This document shows positions 23,174-34,000 of a DNA stretch of 64,000 bases, piece by piece. A program made the position numbers and the translations under genes. The stretch comes from Streptomyces sp. NBC_01276. GTDB lineage: Bacteria; Actinomycetota; Actinomycetes; Streptomycetales; Streptomycetaceae. The stretch spans positions 1,612,001 through 1,676,000 of the forward strand of contig NZ_CP108442.1 in assembly GCF_041435355.1 (NCBI RefSeq), given 5' to 3'. Every line of letters begins with the position of its first letter. Within the stretch, counting starts at the first letter, position 1. The notes below the pieces were generated by a model. That model was not told where the DNA came from, made no database searches, and was given only the letters and a program-made list of their open reading frames with translations.

Positions 23174-26100
23174 TACGGCGCCCCACCTCCCGGATATAGG
23201 TCAGCGATTCGGAGCCTGACCATGACGAGTTGGCACGATCCACAAGCCGGCAGGACGTCCCTGAATCGCGGGTGATCGAATGGCTTGCGGAGAACCGCCA
23301 GGGTACTGCTCCCTCGCACGAGATCTCCGGCCTCCATGGCCTGCGCGATACATCCGATCTCCGCACAACCACCGTGATGCCCTGTCTGATCCATAACCCG
23401 ACGAAGGGAAAGCGGGAGGCTCAGCCTCGCCTCCCCAACCCTACGCGTACTGACATCAAAGTACGTACCTCCCGAAGGAGTTATCAGAACACTTGCCGCA
23501 CCCTCATTCTTCCCAGGGCCCAGACGGCTAAGATCTGCGAATGCGCGAAGACTACGCGCGACCTCCCCACAATTGTGGACCAGGATCGAGGTGGCCCCCG
23601 CCAGCACATAGTACGTGTGGAGGTCGGCGACGGTGAGGTTGTAGACGGTCGCAGGGGCGGTCCGGCGCTCCAGCGCCGTTACCCGGACTTGGGTTCCGGT
23701 GCTGGTCCGGAGCCAATCCCCTGTGCGGAGGTCGGTGGCATCGATCCACTGTGAGACGTCGACCGACCAGAACGGGTGCTTGTCCGTTGAGGTGATGACC
23801 TCGGTAGCGGAGCCAGCGTCGCCGTCGGTGTCGACGGTGATCTCGACGAGGTTCTTCTCGCCCTGGCCCAGGATCGTTGCGGTGACGTCCTCGGCGACCG
23901 TTTCACCGGTCTTCGGGTCCGTGGCGAGGACCTTGTCGCCGGGCTGGAGGTCGTCGATCGACTTCGTCGAACCATTGGCCAACAGGACGAGCGTTCCGGC
24001 AGCAAAGCTGTTGGGGATGGGGCAGCTTCCTCCGCCTCTGCTCGCTATCTTGGAGACGACTCTGCCGACTCCCTTGCCCGCGGCCTTGCCGATGGCGGCT
24101 ACGGCTGCGCCGCCCGCTGCTCCGAGGACGCCTCCGATTGCTCCTGCCGCCGCTCCGACTCCGACGTCCTTCAGGACGCCCATAAGGCTGTGGTCGGCAT
24201 TCGGATCCATGAAGTTCGCGGCCGCGGCTCCGGCTGCGCCCGCGACGGCTCCGCAGCCCGCTGCCAGTCCGAACCCGATTCCGCCCGTGGCCACACCTGC
24301 CGCGCCAGCGGCTGCTACGCAGCCGACTCCGACGACGACTTCGGTGGCGATCGAGACGATCGCTACCTTGTTGTCCTTCACGAACTGCTTGGTGGCGTCG
24401 TATGCCTTGCGGGCGGAACACAGGGACAGGAGGCCGCAGCTCTTGGCCTTCTTGGCCGAGCTGCCCTTGTTGCCGCCGCCTCCGGAGTTCCCCTTCGGTG
24501 CCGGGTGCGGGGTTCTGGCGGAGGGTTCGTAGGCGGTGTTGTAGTCGCCCTGGATCGGCTTGGGACGTCGCGGGTCGTCCACTGACAGGTTGTCGTCGCG
24601 GGGGTTGTAGTGGCCGCCGCAGTTGCCGTGCAAGCAGTCGGTCTCGATGAGGCCGGAGGGGTCGCTGCCGTTGACGGGGTCGCCGCTGGCGTAGGTGTAC
24701 CCGTTCATCTGCGTCGGGCTGGTGATGTCGATGACCGGGTCGACGGAGATGAAGCGGCCGGTGGTGGACTCGTACTCGCGGGCACCGAGGTGGGTCAGGT
24801 CGGTGTTGCTGTCGTCGATGCCGCTGCCGAGGAAACCTCGGCTGCCCGGCCAGTTGCCCGGCTGGACACCGCGGGCGTTGCCGTACGGGTCGGACTTGCG
24901 GCGGGTCACGTTCTGGCCGCCGGCGAGATCGATCGAGGTGGTGGCCGTGCCGTGGTGGTCGGCGAGCTGGATGCTGAGCTGGTGGTTGTCGGCCTTTCCG
25001 CCGGTACGGCGGACGGTGGTGGCCTCGGGGCCGCTGTAGTAGCGGATGGCGTCGATGGCCTGGCCGGCCTTGTTGACGGTGACCTCGGTGTCACCGAGGT
25101 AGAGGGTGCGGCTGCTGCCGGTTTCCTCTATGAGCCGGTTGCCCGAGGCGTCGTAGATGTAGGTCGTGGTGCTGTCGAAGGTGAACTGCTGGGGACCGGT
25201 GGCGTTGCAGGACCACAGCTGGAGGTCGCTGCCGTCGGCGGCGTCGTTGGGGACGTCGACGCACTGGTTGGTGGCCGGGTTGTTGAGCGACTTGTCACCG
25301 GCGCGGTAGACGAACTTCTGCTTGTCGCTGCCGTCGCAGGTGGCCAGAACCAGCTTGGTGCCGCTGGTGGTGAGGCACTTGTCCAGGGCGCGGACGGTGT
25401 TGTCGGTCAGGCGCCACTGCTGCGCCTTGGACTCGTTGCACGGATAGATCTGGACGGGAGTGCCGTCGGCGGTGGCGCCGGATTCGATGTCGATGCACTT
25501 GCCGGAGCCGCCGATGACGGAGACTGCCCCGATGCCGGGGCTGCCGGCCGAGGTGATCTTGTTGCGCCGGTCCCAGGTCAGGGTCTGGGTGTCACCGCCG
25601 ATGCGCCGGCTGGTTGTGTTGCCGGAGGGGTCGTAGGTGTAGTTGGAGAGTGAGGTGACCGTGGAGCCCGGGTTTCGGGTGGTCTTCTCGGCCTTCGCGA
25701 GGGCGTGGGGCTGAGTGGTGATCGGCGGCTGCGCGCCGCCGGTGACGGTGACGCCGTAGGTGTAGGTGGTCTCGTCGTCGAGAGCGCTGTTGGTCAGGTC
25801 TTTGTTGACGAGTTTGGTGCGGTTGCCTATGGCATCGAACTGGTACTCCTGCCAGTAGCCGTCACCGTCCGGTCCCGCGGTCACGTCCGCCAGGCTCGGC
25901 CCGTTGCAGGCTGCCGTCTTGCCGGTCCAGGCCTTCGTCAGCGAGCCCATCGGGTCGTAGGCGAAGCACTGCCGGTCTTCACGGCCTCCGGGCTGGCTGT
26001 CGGTGATGGACGCGATGTTGCCGGCCGGGTCGTAGGCGTAGGAGACATCGCTGATCCGGTTGTTGGGTCCGGTTTCGCGGTCGTATACCTGGTTGGTGAT

Positions 26101-29100
26101 CTGGCCGGTGTTCGGGTTGTACTGGTTGGTGGTCCACACCCGGTTCGGTGCGTTGCCCGACGCGGTGCGAAGGACTTCGCCGAACGGGCTGTACTTGACG
26201 TCGGCGGTGTACCAGGCCAGGCCGGACATGCTCTGCGGCATGCCCTCGGAGTTGTAGCGGGTGATCAGCTTTTCGGCGGCCAGGCCGCCGGGGGTAGCGG
26301 GTGAGGTGGTCGACTGGACCTTGCCGGTCGGGGTGTAGGTGGTGTTGGAGGCGTAGGTGCCGGCCAAGCCCTTCGTGCCGGGAACATCCGGGATGGTGAT
26401 CTTAGATCCGGTCGGCCGGTACTCGGAGTCGTAGCTGGTGACCTCGCTCCGGTAGGCCGCTCCGCCCTCGAAGCGGGTGGAGGACACGGGCTGGCCCTTG
26501 GCTCCGGGCAGTGAGTCGAAGGCCCATGAGGCGACCAGCGGTCCGTTCGACGCGTCGTCGCGCACTTCGGTCGTGCGTCCGAGGGGATCGTAGGTCGTGT
26601 ACTGCAGGCGGCCCCGTGAGTCCTTCGACCAGACCCGCTGGTCGAGGTTGTTGAAGCCGAACTCGGAGCGGCCGGTATCCGGGTCCTCCGATGCCGTCAT
26701 GCGGCCGCGGACGTCGTACTCGTAGGTCCACTTGTTGCCGGCGGCGTCGGTGACCGATTGCAGCTTGTTGCGGACGTCGTAGAGATACGAGGTCCTGTTC
26801 CAGGTCGTAAGGTCGGCCGCTGTGGCCTGCTCGACGGCGGAGGTGCGGCCCATCGGGTCGGTCCAGGTCCTCGACGCGCTGCTCCCCTTGAGAGGGGTCG
26901 TGCCGTCGGCGGACATGGGGCCGCGGGCCAGGGTGTAGTCCCCGCCGTACTGCACGACGGACGAGTACTGCGGGACGTCCGAGAAGAGGGTCGTGGTGCG
27001 CACCGCCCGGCCGAGGCCGTCATAGGCCGTCTCGGTGGAGTTCGGAATCCGGAAGACGCTCTCGGGAACGAAGATCTTCTTCTCTGGTGTGCCCTCGGCG
27101 TAGTAGCCGCTGTTGACGTGCCAGACGGTGCCGTTGGCGCTGTAGAGGGTGTCCGTGATCAGGCGTCCGCCGCCCAGCGCCTCTCCCTGGCTCTGGCGCG
27201 GGCGCAGCAGGCCGTCGTAGATGGTGAGGGCCTTGGTGTAGGTCCCGTCGTCCTGCAGGGTGCCGCTGGTGACGACCGGCGGTTCGTGCTCGGAAATCTG
27301 GTAGCTGAAGGTGAACGCGGCCTTGTCGGTCGCCGGGTTCTGCGAGGTGGTCCATACGGCCGTGGACCGGCCGAGGTTGTCGTAGGTGGTCGTGATCTTG
27401 CGGCCGTTGGCGTCGGTGTTCTCGATCGGGGCGCTGCGACCGGGGTCGGTCTTGGTGGTGATCGTGTGGCCGACCGCGTTGGTGCCGGACACGGAGAATG
27501 CCGGGCCGGTGGCCGGTGTGTAGGAGGTGGTGACGGTGTTGCCGGCCGCGTCGTAGACCTTGATGGACCGGCCGAGCGCGTCGTACTCGGTACGGGCGGT
27601 GGTGATCCATCCAGTACCGGCGCTGTCGTTGGTGTCGACCTGGTAGATGAGGCCCTTGGTCGGGGTCGTACCGAAGGCGCCGAGCGCGTCGTAGGCGGTG
27701 CGGCTGTCCGAGAGGAGCGCCCCGGTTGCGGCCTGTGTGCAGTCGCCGGCTGTGGTGCGCAGGCGTGAGGGGAGACCGATCAGGTTCTTGGCGGTGTTGT
27801 GGACGTAGCTCGTCGTCGCGCACGTCTGGTGGGTGGTCTGCCAGCCGCCGGTTCCGTTGGGGCTGATGGCCTCGGACTGGATGGACGCGGTCAGCCCGTA
27901 GGTGGGCTCGTACGTGGTCCGGGTCCGCAGGGTCCGGGTGGCGCCGCCGCTGATCGTCTCGATCGAGTCGGTGCGCGAGGATCCTGAACGGTAGGCGTTC
28001 AGGGGGGTGGTGCCGTCCCGGGGCCGGGTGGCGGTTTGCTGGCTCCAGGGCCAGGTGAGGACGCGGGAGGCGATGGTGCCGCCGGTCGTCGTGTAGGTGA
28101 TGCTCTCGGCCGAGAGCCCCTGGTACTGGGGCAGGTCCTCGGCGAGGTCCTCGGTCCCGGTGGAGTCCTTGATCGTGATCTTGGCACGGCCGGCGTCGCC
28201 GGACATGCCTCGGAAGAACCGGGTCCGGGTCTGGGACTGTTCTGTCGCGTCGGATTTGCCCGCGTTGGCGGTCACGCCCTTGATGACGACGACACTGCCG
28301 TATCCGCGCCACTGGCTGTACGTGCGCAGCTCGGGCTTGGAGAACTCGTCGCTGTCCTTCGCCCAGGCGGCGTCGCCCTCGTACGTGTAGCCGGTGACTA
28401 CGTCCGGCTGGCGCGAAACGCGGTCCTTCTCGGTGACCTTGTCGACGACGTACTTGTTGAACCACTCCAGCGGAGGCTTCTCGACCTCGCCGTCCGGGGA
28501 CCAGTGGACCGGGTAGCAGCGGGTGGTGTTCTCCTCCGGCTTGGGGTGCGTGCCGCCGACGGGGCACGGCGCCGAGTAGTCGACCTTCGTTTCGCCGCCG
28601 GTTTCACTGCGGATGGTCTCCACCCGCAGGCGGTCGAAGTCGGGGGTGGCGTCGTTGGGTCCGGTGGCGACGCGGTTCGGCATGTCCTGGACGTTGGCGA
28701 GGAAGGAGACCGGCGGAAGCGTGGTGCTTTCCTGGTTCCCGGCGCCGTCCTTGGTGGTGCCGTAGCCCGTGCGGGTGATCGACTCCAGCCACAGGGGCGG
28801 GTGGGTGTCGGTGCGCTGACGCGGGAAGGACTGGGCGAGATTCCAGCGGTCCACGAGGGACAGTGCGGTGGAGCCCTCAGTGCGCTGACCGTAGGTGACG
28901 ACCGAGGTGAGGCGCTTACGCGTCCAGAACGTCGGCGAGCCGGTGTAGCAGTCCTTGGCGGTGGCCTTGCAGTTGAGGGTGGAGGGAGTGTCCCACCAGG
29001 GCTGCTTGTCGCCGTAGTTGTTGCCTTCGAACTCGGCGTCGGAGCACTGCGTGGTGCCTTCCTTGACGCAGCGTTCGGCGACGGTGAACTCGACCTTGGC

Positions 29101-30741
29101 GGCCGGAGGGCCGGAGAGGTTGTCGCTGCGCAGGCCGTAGGTGATCTGGGTGGGGTAGCCGGCCCGGGCGTAGGTGACCGCTTCCTTGAACTTCTCGTTC
29201 TTGGCGTAGCGGTTGGTCTCCTTGGCCCAGTCGATGATCATGGCGTTGCCGTTGAGGTCCTCGACGTAGTCGAGGTTCCACCGCCAGCCCTGGTCGCACG
29301 ACGAGGCCGCGTAGGAGGTCTGGTAGCAGGGTTCACCGGGGTGGTTGCCGAAGACCGGGACGGTGAGGACCGAGTTGGTGACCGGGCGGCTTCCGGCACC
29401 GTCCACGTCGTGGCGGCCGAAGAAGTAGCGGATGCCCTCGCGCGTGGTGACGACCCAGTACTCTCCGTCCTTGGCGCCGTTCGGGACGGCGGTGTCGGTC
29501 TTGCGTTCGATCTTGGAACCGTCGTCGCCGGCAGGGATCCACTGGCCGGTGGCGGCGTCGTGGACGAGTTCGGTCGTGCTGCCGCCCAGGGACATGACGA
29601 CGTTGTCGCCCGCCCAGCACAGGTCGCTCTTCTTCTTGTCCGTGGCGTTGTCGTTGTTCGGCTTGGCCGGGTTGGCCTTCAGGTCGTCCGAACAGGAGCG
29701 GTAGCGGCGCTCGATGTAGCCGGGTTCGTAGTCCCAGCCGTCACCGACCCAGGAGGCCTGGCCGTTGGCCACGGACGTCTTGCCGTCCACCGCCTGGGAG
29801 GAGTACCCAAACCCGATCTTGGGCGAGGGGCCTGCGGGCGGCGCGGGCACCTCCAGCGGGTAGGACCAGGAGAAGCCTCCACCGCTGCCGCCCGCGCTCC
29901 AGGATCCGGAGGGTGACAGGGAGGTGGCCTTGTAGGTGCCGCCCGCGCCGGAGGCGCCGTCGGAGGCTGCGAGGACCGTCGGTCCGCCGCTCGCGCCGCT
30001 CATGGTGCGCAGGCCCTGGGCGGGGGTGGTGGCCGGGTCTACGGTCGCGCGGACAGTACCGGTCGCGGGGTCGTTGACGCTCGGGACGTCCTGGGCGGCG
30101 GAGCACTCGGGAAGCTGAGGCGTGGTCAGGAAGCAGGCCGGGAGCTGCTTGAGCTGCAGACGGGTGGCCCACTCCGTGCCGTAGAGGTCCTTGAACTTCT
30201 TGTAGCCCAGCTGGACGTCAACGGGGGTGGAGCCCTCGACAGGGGGCGTGATCTTGATGAGGGCGCCGTCGACGTTCGCAGCTTCCGTCGCGGCACGGTT
30301 CTCGACGCCGACGGTCCAGGTACCCGAGGGCGCGGGCGGCGTCGGGTTCTCCGGTGTCGGCGAGGCCCTGCCGATGCTGACGGGAAGTGACCCCGCCTGC
30401 ACGAGCTGGTCACCCGACAGCGGAACGGTGACGCTGCCGGCCGCCGGAGGCGTCGTCTTCGACGGCTCGTACTCAGCCGGCGACTGAACGGGAGCCCCGT
30501 CCCATCCTTCGAGTTTCGCGGCTTCGACCTTGTCGAGCTTGGCCTTCATGTCCTGCTGGAGTCCAGGCAGTTGGACGCCGTCCCGGCCGCCCGGTGGTGC
30601 TGCCCAAGCCTGTGCCGGCAGGAGTGTTGCGATCAGCGCCACCGAGACGGTGATGCCGGTGCGCCCGGCGAGACGTACGCGTTTCGCGCGCGATCTCTCG
30701 TTTCCGGGCAGGCGGAAATTATGCGCCGAGAACGGCGACAT
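23173..30741 (-). CDS. secreted RHS/YD-repeat polymorphic toxin with lectin, HINT and YwqJ-like deaminase domains
   Basis: 2522 residues. A signal peptide (about 1-48, ending VALIATLLPAQAWAAPP) directs export. The N-terminal third is the actinobacterial RHS-associated region; YD repeats (for example YDALGRSIKVYDAAGN, YEYDVRGRMTASEDPDTG) fill about 1000-1735 and resume after 1857. A ricin-type beta-trefoil (about 1745-1855: GKCIDIESGATADGTPVQIY, QQW, DKCLTT, QCVDVPND) is embedded between them. The RHS core ends at GYTYASGDPVNGSDPSGL. A HINT protease (about 2239-2390: AGTLVLLANGSTKSIDDLQ to VHN) precedes Cys2391. The tip (2391-2522) has HHGGCAE (Glu2461) and PACGSC (Cys2500, Cys2503), the zinc/catalytic pattern of YwqJ-like nucleic-acid deaminases. 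It is divergent from the DNRLRE gene and coupled to the immunity gene. Confidence 0.9.
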   Translation of the reverse strand: MSPFSAHNFRLPGNERSRAKRVRLAGRTGITVSVALIATLLPAQAWAAPPGGRDGVQLPGLQQDMKAKLDKVEAAKLEGWDGAPVQSPAEYEPSKTTPPAAGSVTVPLSGDQLVQAGSLPVSIGRASPTPENPTPPAPSGTWTVGVENRAATEAANVDGALIKITPPVEGSTPVDVQLGYKKFKDLYGTEWATRLQLKQLPACFLTTPQLPECSAAQDVPSVNDPATGTVRATVDPATTPAQGLRTMSGASGGPTVLAASDGASGAGGTYKATSLSPSGSWSAGGSGGGFSWSYPLEVPAPPAGPSPKIGFGYSSQAVDGKTSVANGQASWVGDGWDYEPGYIERRYRSCSDDLKANPAKPNNDNATDKKKSDLCWAGDNVVMSLGGSTTELVHDAATGQWIPAGDDGSKIERKTDTAVPNGAKDGEYWVVTTREGIRYFFGRHDVDGAGSRPVTNSVLTVPVFGNHPGEPCYQTSYAASSCDQGWRWNLDYVEDLNGNAMIIDWAKETNRYAKNEKFKEAVTYARAGYPTQITYGLRSDNLSGPPAAKVEFTVAERCVKEGTTQCSDAEFEGNNYGDKQPWWDTPSTLNCKATAKDCYTGSPTFWTRKRLTSVVTYGQRTEGSTALSLVDRWNLAQSFPRQRTDTHPPLWLESITRTGYGTTKDGAGNQESTTLPPVSFLANVQDMPNRVATGPNDATPDFDRLRVETIRSETGGETKVDYSAPCPVGGTHPKPEENTTRCYPVHWSPDGEVEKPPLEWFNKYVVDKVTEKDRVSRQPDVVTGYTYEGDAAWAKDSDEFSKPELRTYSQWRGYGSVVVIKGVTANAGKSDATEQSQTRTRFFRGMSGDAGRAKITIKDSTGTEDLAEDLPQYQGLSAESITYTTTGGTIASRVLTWPWSQQTATRPRDGTTPLNAYRSGSSRTDSIETISGGATRTLRTRTTYEPTYGLTASIQSEAISPNGTGGWQTTHQTCATTSYVHNTAKNLIGLPSRLRTTAGDCTQAATGALLSDSRTAYDALGAFGTTPTKGLIYQVDTNDSAGTGWITTARTEYDALGRSIKVYDAAGNTVTTSYTPATGPAFSVSGTNAVGHTITTKTDPGRSAPIENTDANGRKITTTYDNLGRSTAVWTTSQNPATDKAAFTFSYQISEHEPPVVTSGTLQDDGTYTKALTIYDGLLRPRQSQGEALGGGRLITDTLYSANGTVWHVNSGYYAEGTPEKKIFVPESVFRIPNSTETAYDGLGRAVRTTTLFSDVPQYSSVVQYGGDYTLARGPMSADGTTPLKGSSASRTWTDPMGRTSAVEQATAADLTTWNRTSYLYDVRNKLQSVTDAAGNKWTYEYDVRGRMTASEDPDTGRSEFGFNNLDQRVWSKDSRGRLQYTTYDPLGRTTEVRDDASNGPLVASWAFDSLPGAKGQPVSSTRFEGGAAYRSEVTSYDSEYRPTGSKITIPDVPGTKGLAGTYASNTTYTPTGKVQSTTSPATPGGLAAEKLITRYNSEGMPQSMSGLAWYTADVKYSPFGEVLRTASGNAPNRVWTTNQYNPNTGQITNQVYDRETGPNNRISDVSYAYDPAGNIASITDSQPGGREDRQCFAYDPMGSLTKAWTGKTAACNGPSLADVTAGPDGDGYWQEYQFDAIGNRTKLVNKDLTNSALDDETTYTYGVTVTGGAQPPITTQPHALAKAEKTTRNPGSTVTSLSNYTYDPSGNTTSRRIGGDTQTLTWDRRNKITSAGSPGIGAVSVIGGSGKCIDIESGATADGTPVQIYPCNESKAQQWRLTDNTVRALDKCLTTSGTKLVLATCDGSDKQKFVYRAGDKSLNNPATNQCVDVPNDAADGSDLQLWSCNATGPQQFTFDSTTTYIYDASGNRLIEETGSSRTLYLGDTEVTVNKAGQAIDAIRYYSGPEATTVRRTGGKADNHQLSIQLADHHGTATTSIDLAGGQNVTRRKSDPYGNARGVQPGNWPGSRGFLGSGIDDSNTDLTHLGAREYESTTGRFISVDPVIDITSPTQMNGYTYASGDPVNGSDPSGLIETDCLHGNCGGHYNPRDDNLSVDDPRRPKPIQGDYNTAYEPSARTPHPAPKGNSGGGGNKGSSAKKAKSCGLLSLCSARKAYDATKQFVKDNKVAIVSIATEVVVGVGCVAAAGAAGVATGGIGFGLAAGCGAVAGAAGAAAANFMDPNADHSLMGVLKDVGVGAAAGAIGGVLGAAGGAAVAAIGKAAGKGVGRVVSKIASRGGGSCPIPNSFAAGTLVLLANGSTKSIDDLQPGDKVLATDPKTGETVAEDVTATILGQGEKNLVEITVDTDGDAGSATEVITSTDKHPFWSVDVSQWIDATDLRTGDWLRTSTGTQVRVTALERRTAPATVYNLTVADLHTYYVLAGATSILVHNCGEVARSLRAFADLSRLGPGKNEGAASVLITPSGGTYFDVSTRRVGEARLSLPLSLRRVMDQTGHHGGCAEIGCIAQAMEAGDLVRGSSTLAVLRKPFDHPRFRDVLPACGSCQLVMVRLRIADLYPGGGAP

Positions 30742-31089
30742 GTGGACCCCCCCACGGTCTGCTCACGGCGAAAACACACGTGTAGCAGGAAACTGACAAA
30801 TAGTTCGCTGATTCTTTATCAGCAGATGGACCGAAAGCCATAGGAAGCTATCAGATGTGGAATATGTCACTTACGAATCGCATAGGTGCTAACAAATCGT
30901 GCAAATCCACCATCCGCACGGGCTTTTCGCAGGTGACGGGCGCCACTCGGTGCGGCATGCTCAGTCCGCACATTTCATGCGTGAAGGCCGGTTGGGGAGC
31001 TGGCCCTACGTACCGCCCGACTATCGGGCTCATTACCTGCGAGTACCCAGGGGTGGCGAATTTTGCGCGCCCGAGGGGGAGAATTTGCC
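30742..31089. other. AT-rich divergent promoter region of the RHS and DNRLRE genes
   Basis: 348 bp with markedly lower GC than its surroundings, as expected for a shared promoter region. A 6-bp perfect inverted repeat GCTGAT/ATCAGC with loop TCTTT (30807-30823) could be an operator. Short frames on both strands lack RBS support. The RHS gene has a G-run RBS (GGGGGGG, rev strand, 30749-30755) and the DNRLRE gene has GAGGGGGA (31073-31080). Confidence 0.5.
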
Positions 31090-34000
31090 ATGTCCGAAAA
31101 TGAATCCTCGGGCGAGAATTCGCCAGTGACGCCGGAAAGAAAGCAGGGTGATTGCGCCACGGTTCCGCGCCGCTGGTTTCAGCGCCGTCGGAATCTCGGC
31201 GGCCTCGCCGCGCTGCTTGCCGTCGCTGTGGCGGTACCCGTCGGTCTGAGCCTGCCGGGCGATGGCGACCAGCCGCACGCGGAGGCCGGCCCGAAGCGTG
31301 ACGCCGGTGTGCCTGTCACCGCCACCGAGGCCCGCCGGGAAGCCGTCAAGTCCGGGAAGGAGGTCGAGGTCACCTCTGAGGCGAGCGCGTACAGCAGCAC
31401 GTGGGCGCAGCCTGGCGGGACGTTCAAGCTGCGGGTTTCGAGTCTGGCGACGCGGGCGAAGGTCGGCGGTGCGTGGAAGCCGGTCGACACGACGTTGGAG
31501 CGGGTGGAGGGCGGGTTCGCGCCGAAGGCCGTCAACGGGCGCGTCGTGTTCAGTGCGGGCAGCGCCGCCGGCAAGGGTCAGTCCGGTGGCGGGGGCCGTG
31601 CGTCCCGAGGGGTGTCCCGGGTGACGCTGGCCAGTCCGGCGATCGCGAAGGCGGACGGGCCCGCCCCCGAGTGGAGTGAGCTCGTACGGCTGTATACCGA
31701 TGGGCACGATCTGGTCGTGTCCTGGCCGGGACCGCTGCCCCAGCCGGTGATTTCCGGGCCGCGGGCCCTGTACGAGAACGTCCGCCCGGGTATAGACCTG
31801 GTGATGACCGCTCAGGACGGCGGCTACACGCATGTCCTGGTCGTGAAGGACAAGCAGGCCGCAGCCGACCCCTTGCTGCGCCAGTTGAACTACCGGCTTT
31901 CCTCTCCGGATCTGACGTTCCATCTGGACGAGTCGTCGAAGTCGGTCAGCGCGCAGGACGCGCAGGGCCAGGAGATCGCCGCCTCCCCGACCCCGTTCAT
32001 GTGGGACTCGGCGGGCAAGGCCGCGGTCACCGAAGGTGAGCCGCAGGCGAAGCCCGCTCCCGAGGCCAAGGACCATCCCACCCTCGCCCTGTCCGGTCTC
32101 AACGGCGCCGAGGGCAACCACGCCAAGGCCGCAGGGGCTGCGCTGTCCGCGGAGAACGTGCTGACGGTGACTCCGAACGCGCAGCTGCTGAACGACGCCG
32201 ACACCGTGTACCCGGTCTTCATCGACCCGTCGTTCAAGGGCCACAAGCAGAACTGGTCGACCTTCTACAAGACCGAGGGCGGCTCCAGCTTCTGGAACGG
32301 CCAGAACTACAACAGCGGCTCCGGCACCCCCGAGGCGCGCGTCGGCTACGAGTCGACCACCGGCGGTACCTCCCGCGCCGCGTTCATCTTCGACTTCGGC
32401 AGCCAGCTCTACGGCTCCCAGATCCGCACGGCGAACCTGCGCCTGCTGCAGACGTACTCCTGGGGCTGTGACCCAAGGGCCTTCGACGTCTACCACACCC
32501 CGCTGATCACCAGCTCCAGCACCTGGAACAACACCGACACCGACACGTTCTGGGGCAAGCGCATCGCCGGCACGTCCACCGGCCACGGCTACAACAGCTC
32601 CTGCCCCGACGCCTGGGTCGGCATCGACATCAAGCCCACCGTCGAGGAAGGCGCCCGCGGCGCCTGGCAGAACCTCACCCTGGGCCTGCGCTCCCCGAAC
32701 GAGAGCGACGCGAGCTACTGGAAGAAGTTCCAGGCCAACGGCGAGAGCGCCCCGTACATCGAGGTCGAGTACAACAAGGCCCCCGACGAGCCCACCGTCG
32801 CCGGCATGGACACCGTCCCCGGCGGGCTGTGCGTGACCGACGCCCCCTTCAACAAGGTCGGCAAGTCCGACGTCATGTTCGAGGTCCAGGGCCGCGACGG
32901 CGACGGCAACCTCAAGCAGATCCAGTTCAAGGTCTGGCGCACTGCCGACAGCCAGGCCGTCTTCGACCAGTGGATCTGGCCCGACAGCTACGGCGTCGCC
33001 CGCACCACCATCGGCTGGGAGTCCTTCACCGCCAACACCACCTACTCCTGGACCGCCACGGCCAACGACTGGGACGGCTCCACCTCCGCCGCCGGCCCCG
33101 CCGGCACCGACAAGCCCTGCACCTTCACCGTCGACCACTCCCAGCCGGTCAAACCCACGATCCGCTCCGAGGACTTCCCCGCACCCGGCCCCGACGGCGC
33201 CGAGTGGAGCAAGAACACCCTCGGCCCCGGCAAGATCACCGTCATCGCGGGCGGCACCAACCCGGCCGACATCCGCGAGTTCCAGTGGTCCCTCAACCAC
33301 CCCGTCTACGACCAGAAGGCCGTCCCCGCCACCGGGCAGGACACCGTCACCGTCGACGTCAACCCCGACAACGCCGGACCGAACCTCTTCTACGTCCGCA
33401 TCGTCAACAAGGCCGGCAACCTCTCCGACCCCTTCATCTACACCTTCTACGTCCGCCCCCGCCCCGGATCCGACGGCCCCGGCGACGTCACCGGCGACGG
33501 CAAGGCCGACCTCCTGGCCATCGACGCGGCCGGCGACCTGCGCGTCTACCCCGCCGACGCCACCGGCGACGTCGACGCCTGGATGCCCGCCGCCACCGAC
33601 AACGGCAAACCCGCCCCCGCCGGCTACTGGAAAGACGCCACCGGCAAAACCGCACTCGTCGCGCACTCCACCGACTGGTACCCCGGCGACGGCATCACCG
33701 ACCTCATCGCCCGCATGCCCGACGGCAAGCTCTACGTCTACCAGGGCGACGGCAACGGCCGCTTCGACATCAGCCGCCGCACCGAAATCCTCCTCCCCGC
33801 AGGCGCGCCCGACCCGGCCACCCTCACCCAGATCGTCGTCGTCCCCGACATCAACGGCGACCACGCCGAGGACATCTTCGCCACCGCCGGCGACACCTTC
33901 TGGATCCTCACCGGATACAGCGGCGCCAGCATCACCGAAGCCCGCCAGCTCTCCGCCACCAGCTGGACCAAACGCGACATCATCGACGTCCGCGACTTCA

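Noticed and set aside
23230..23754. 174-codon plus-strand frame opposite the toxin tip
   Set aside because: No RBS and no family-like sequence; the minus strand carries the continuous RHS-HINT-deaminase frame with conserved motifs.
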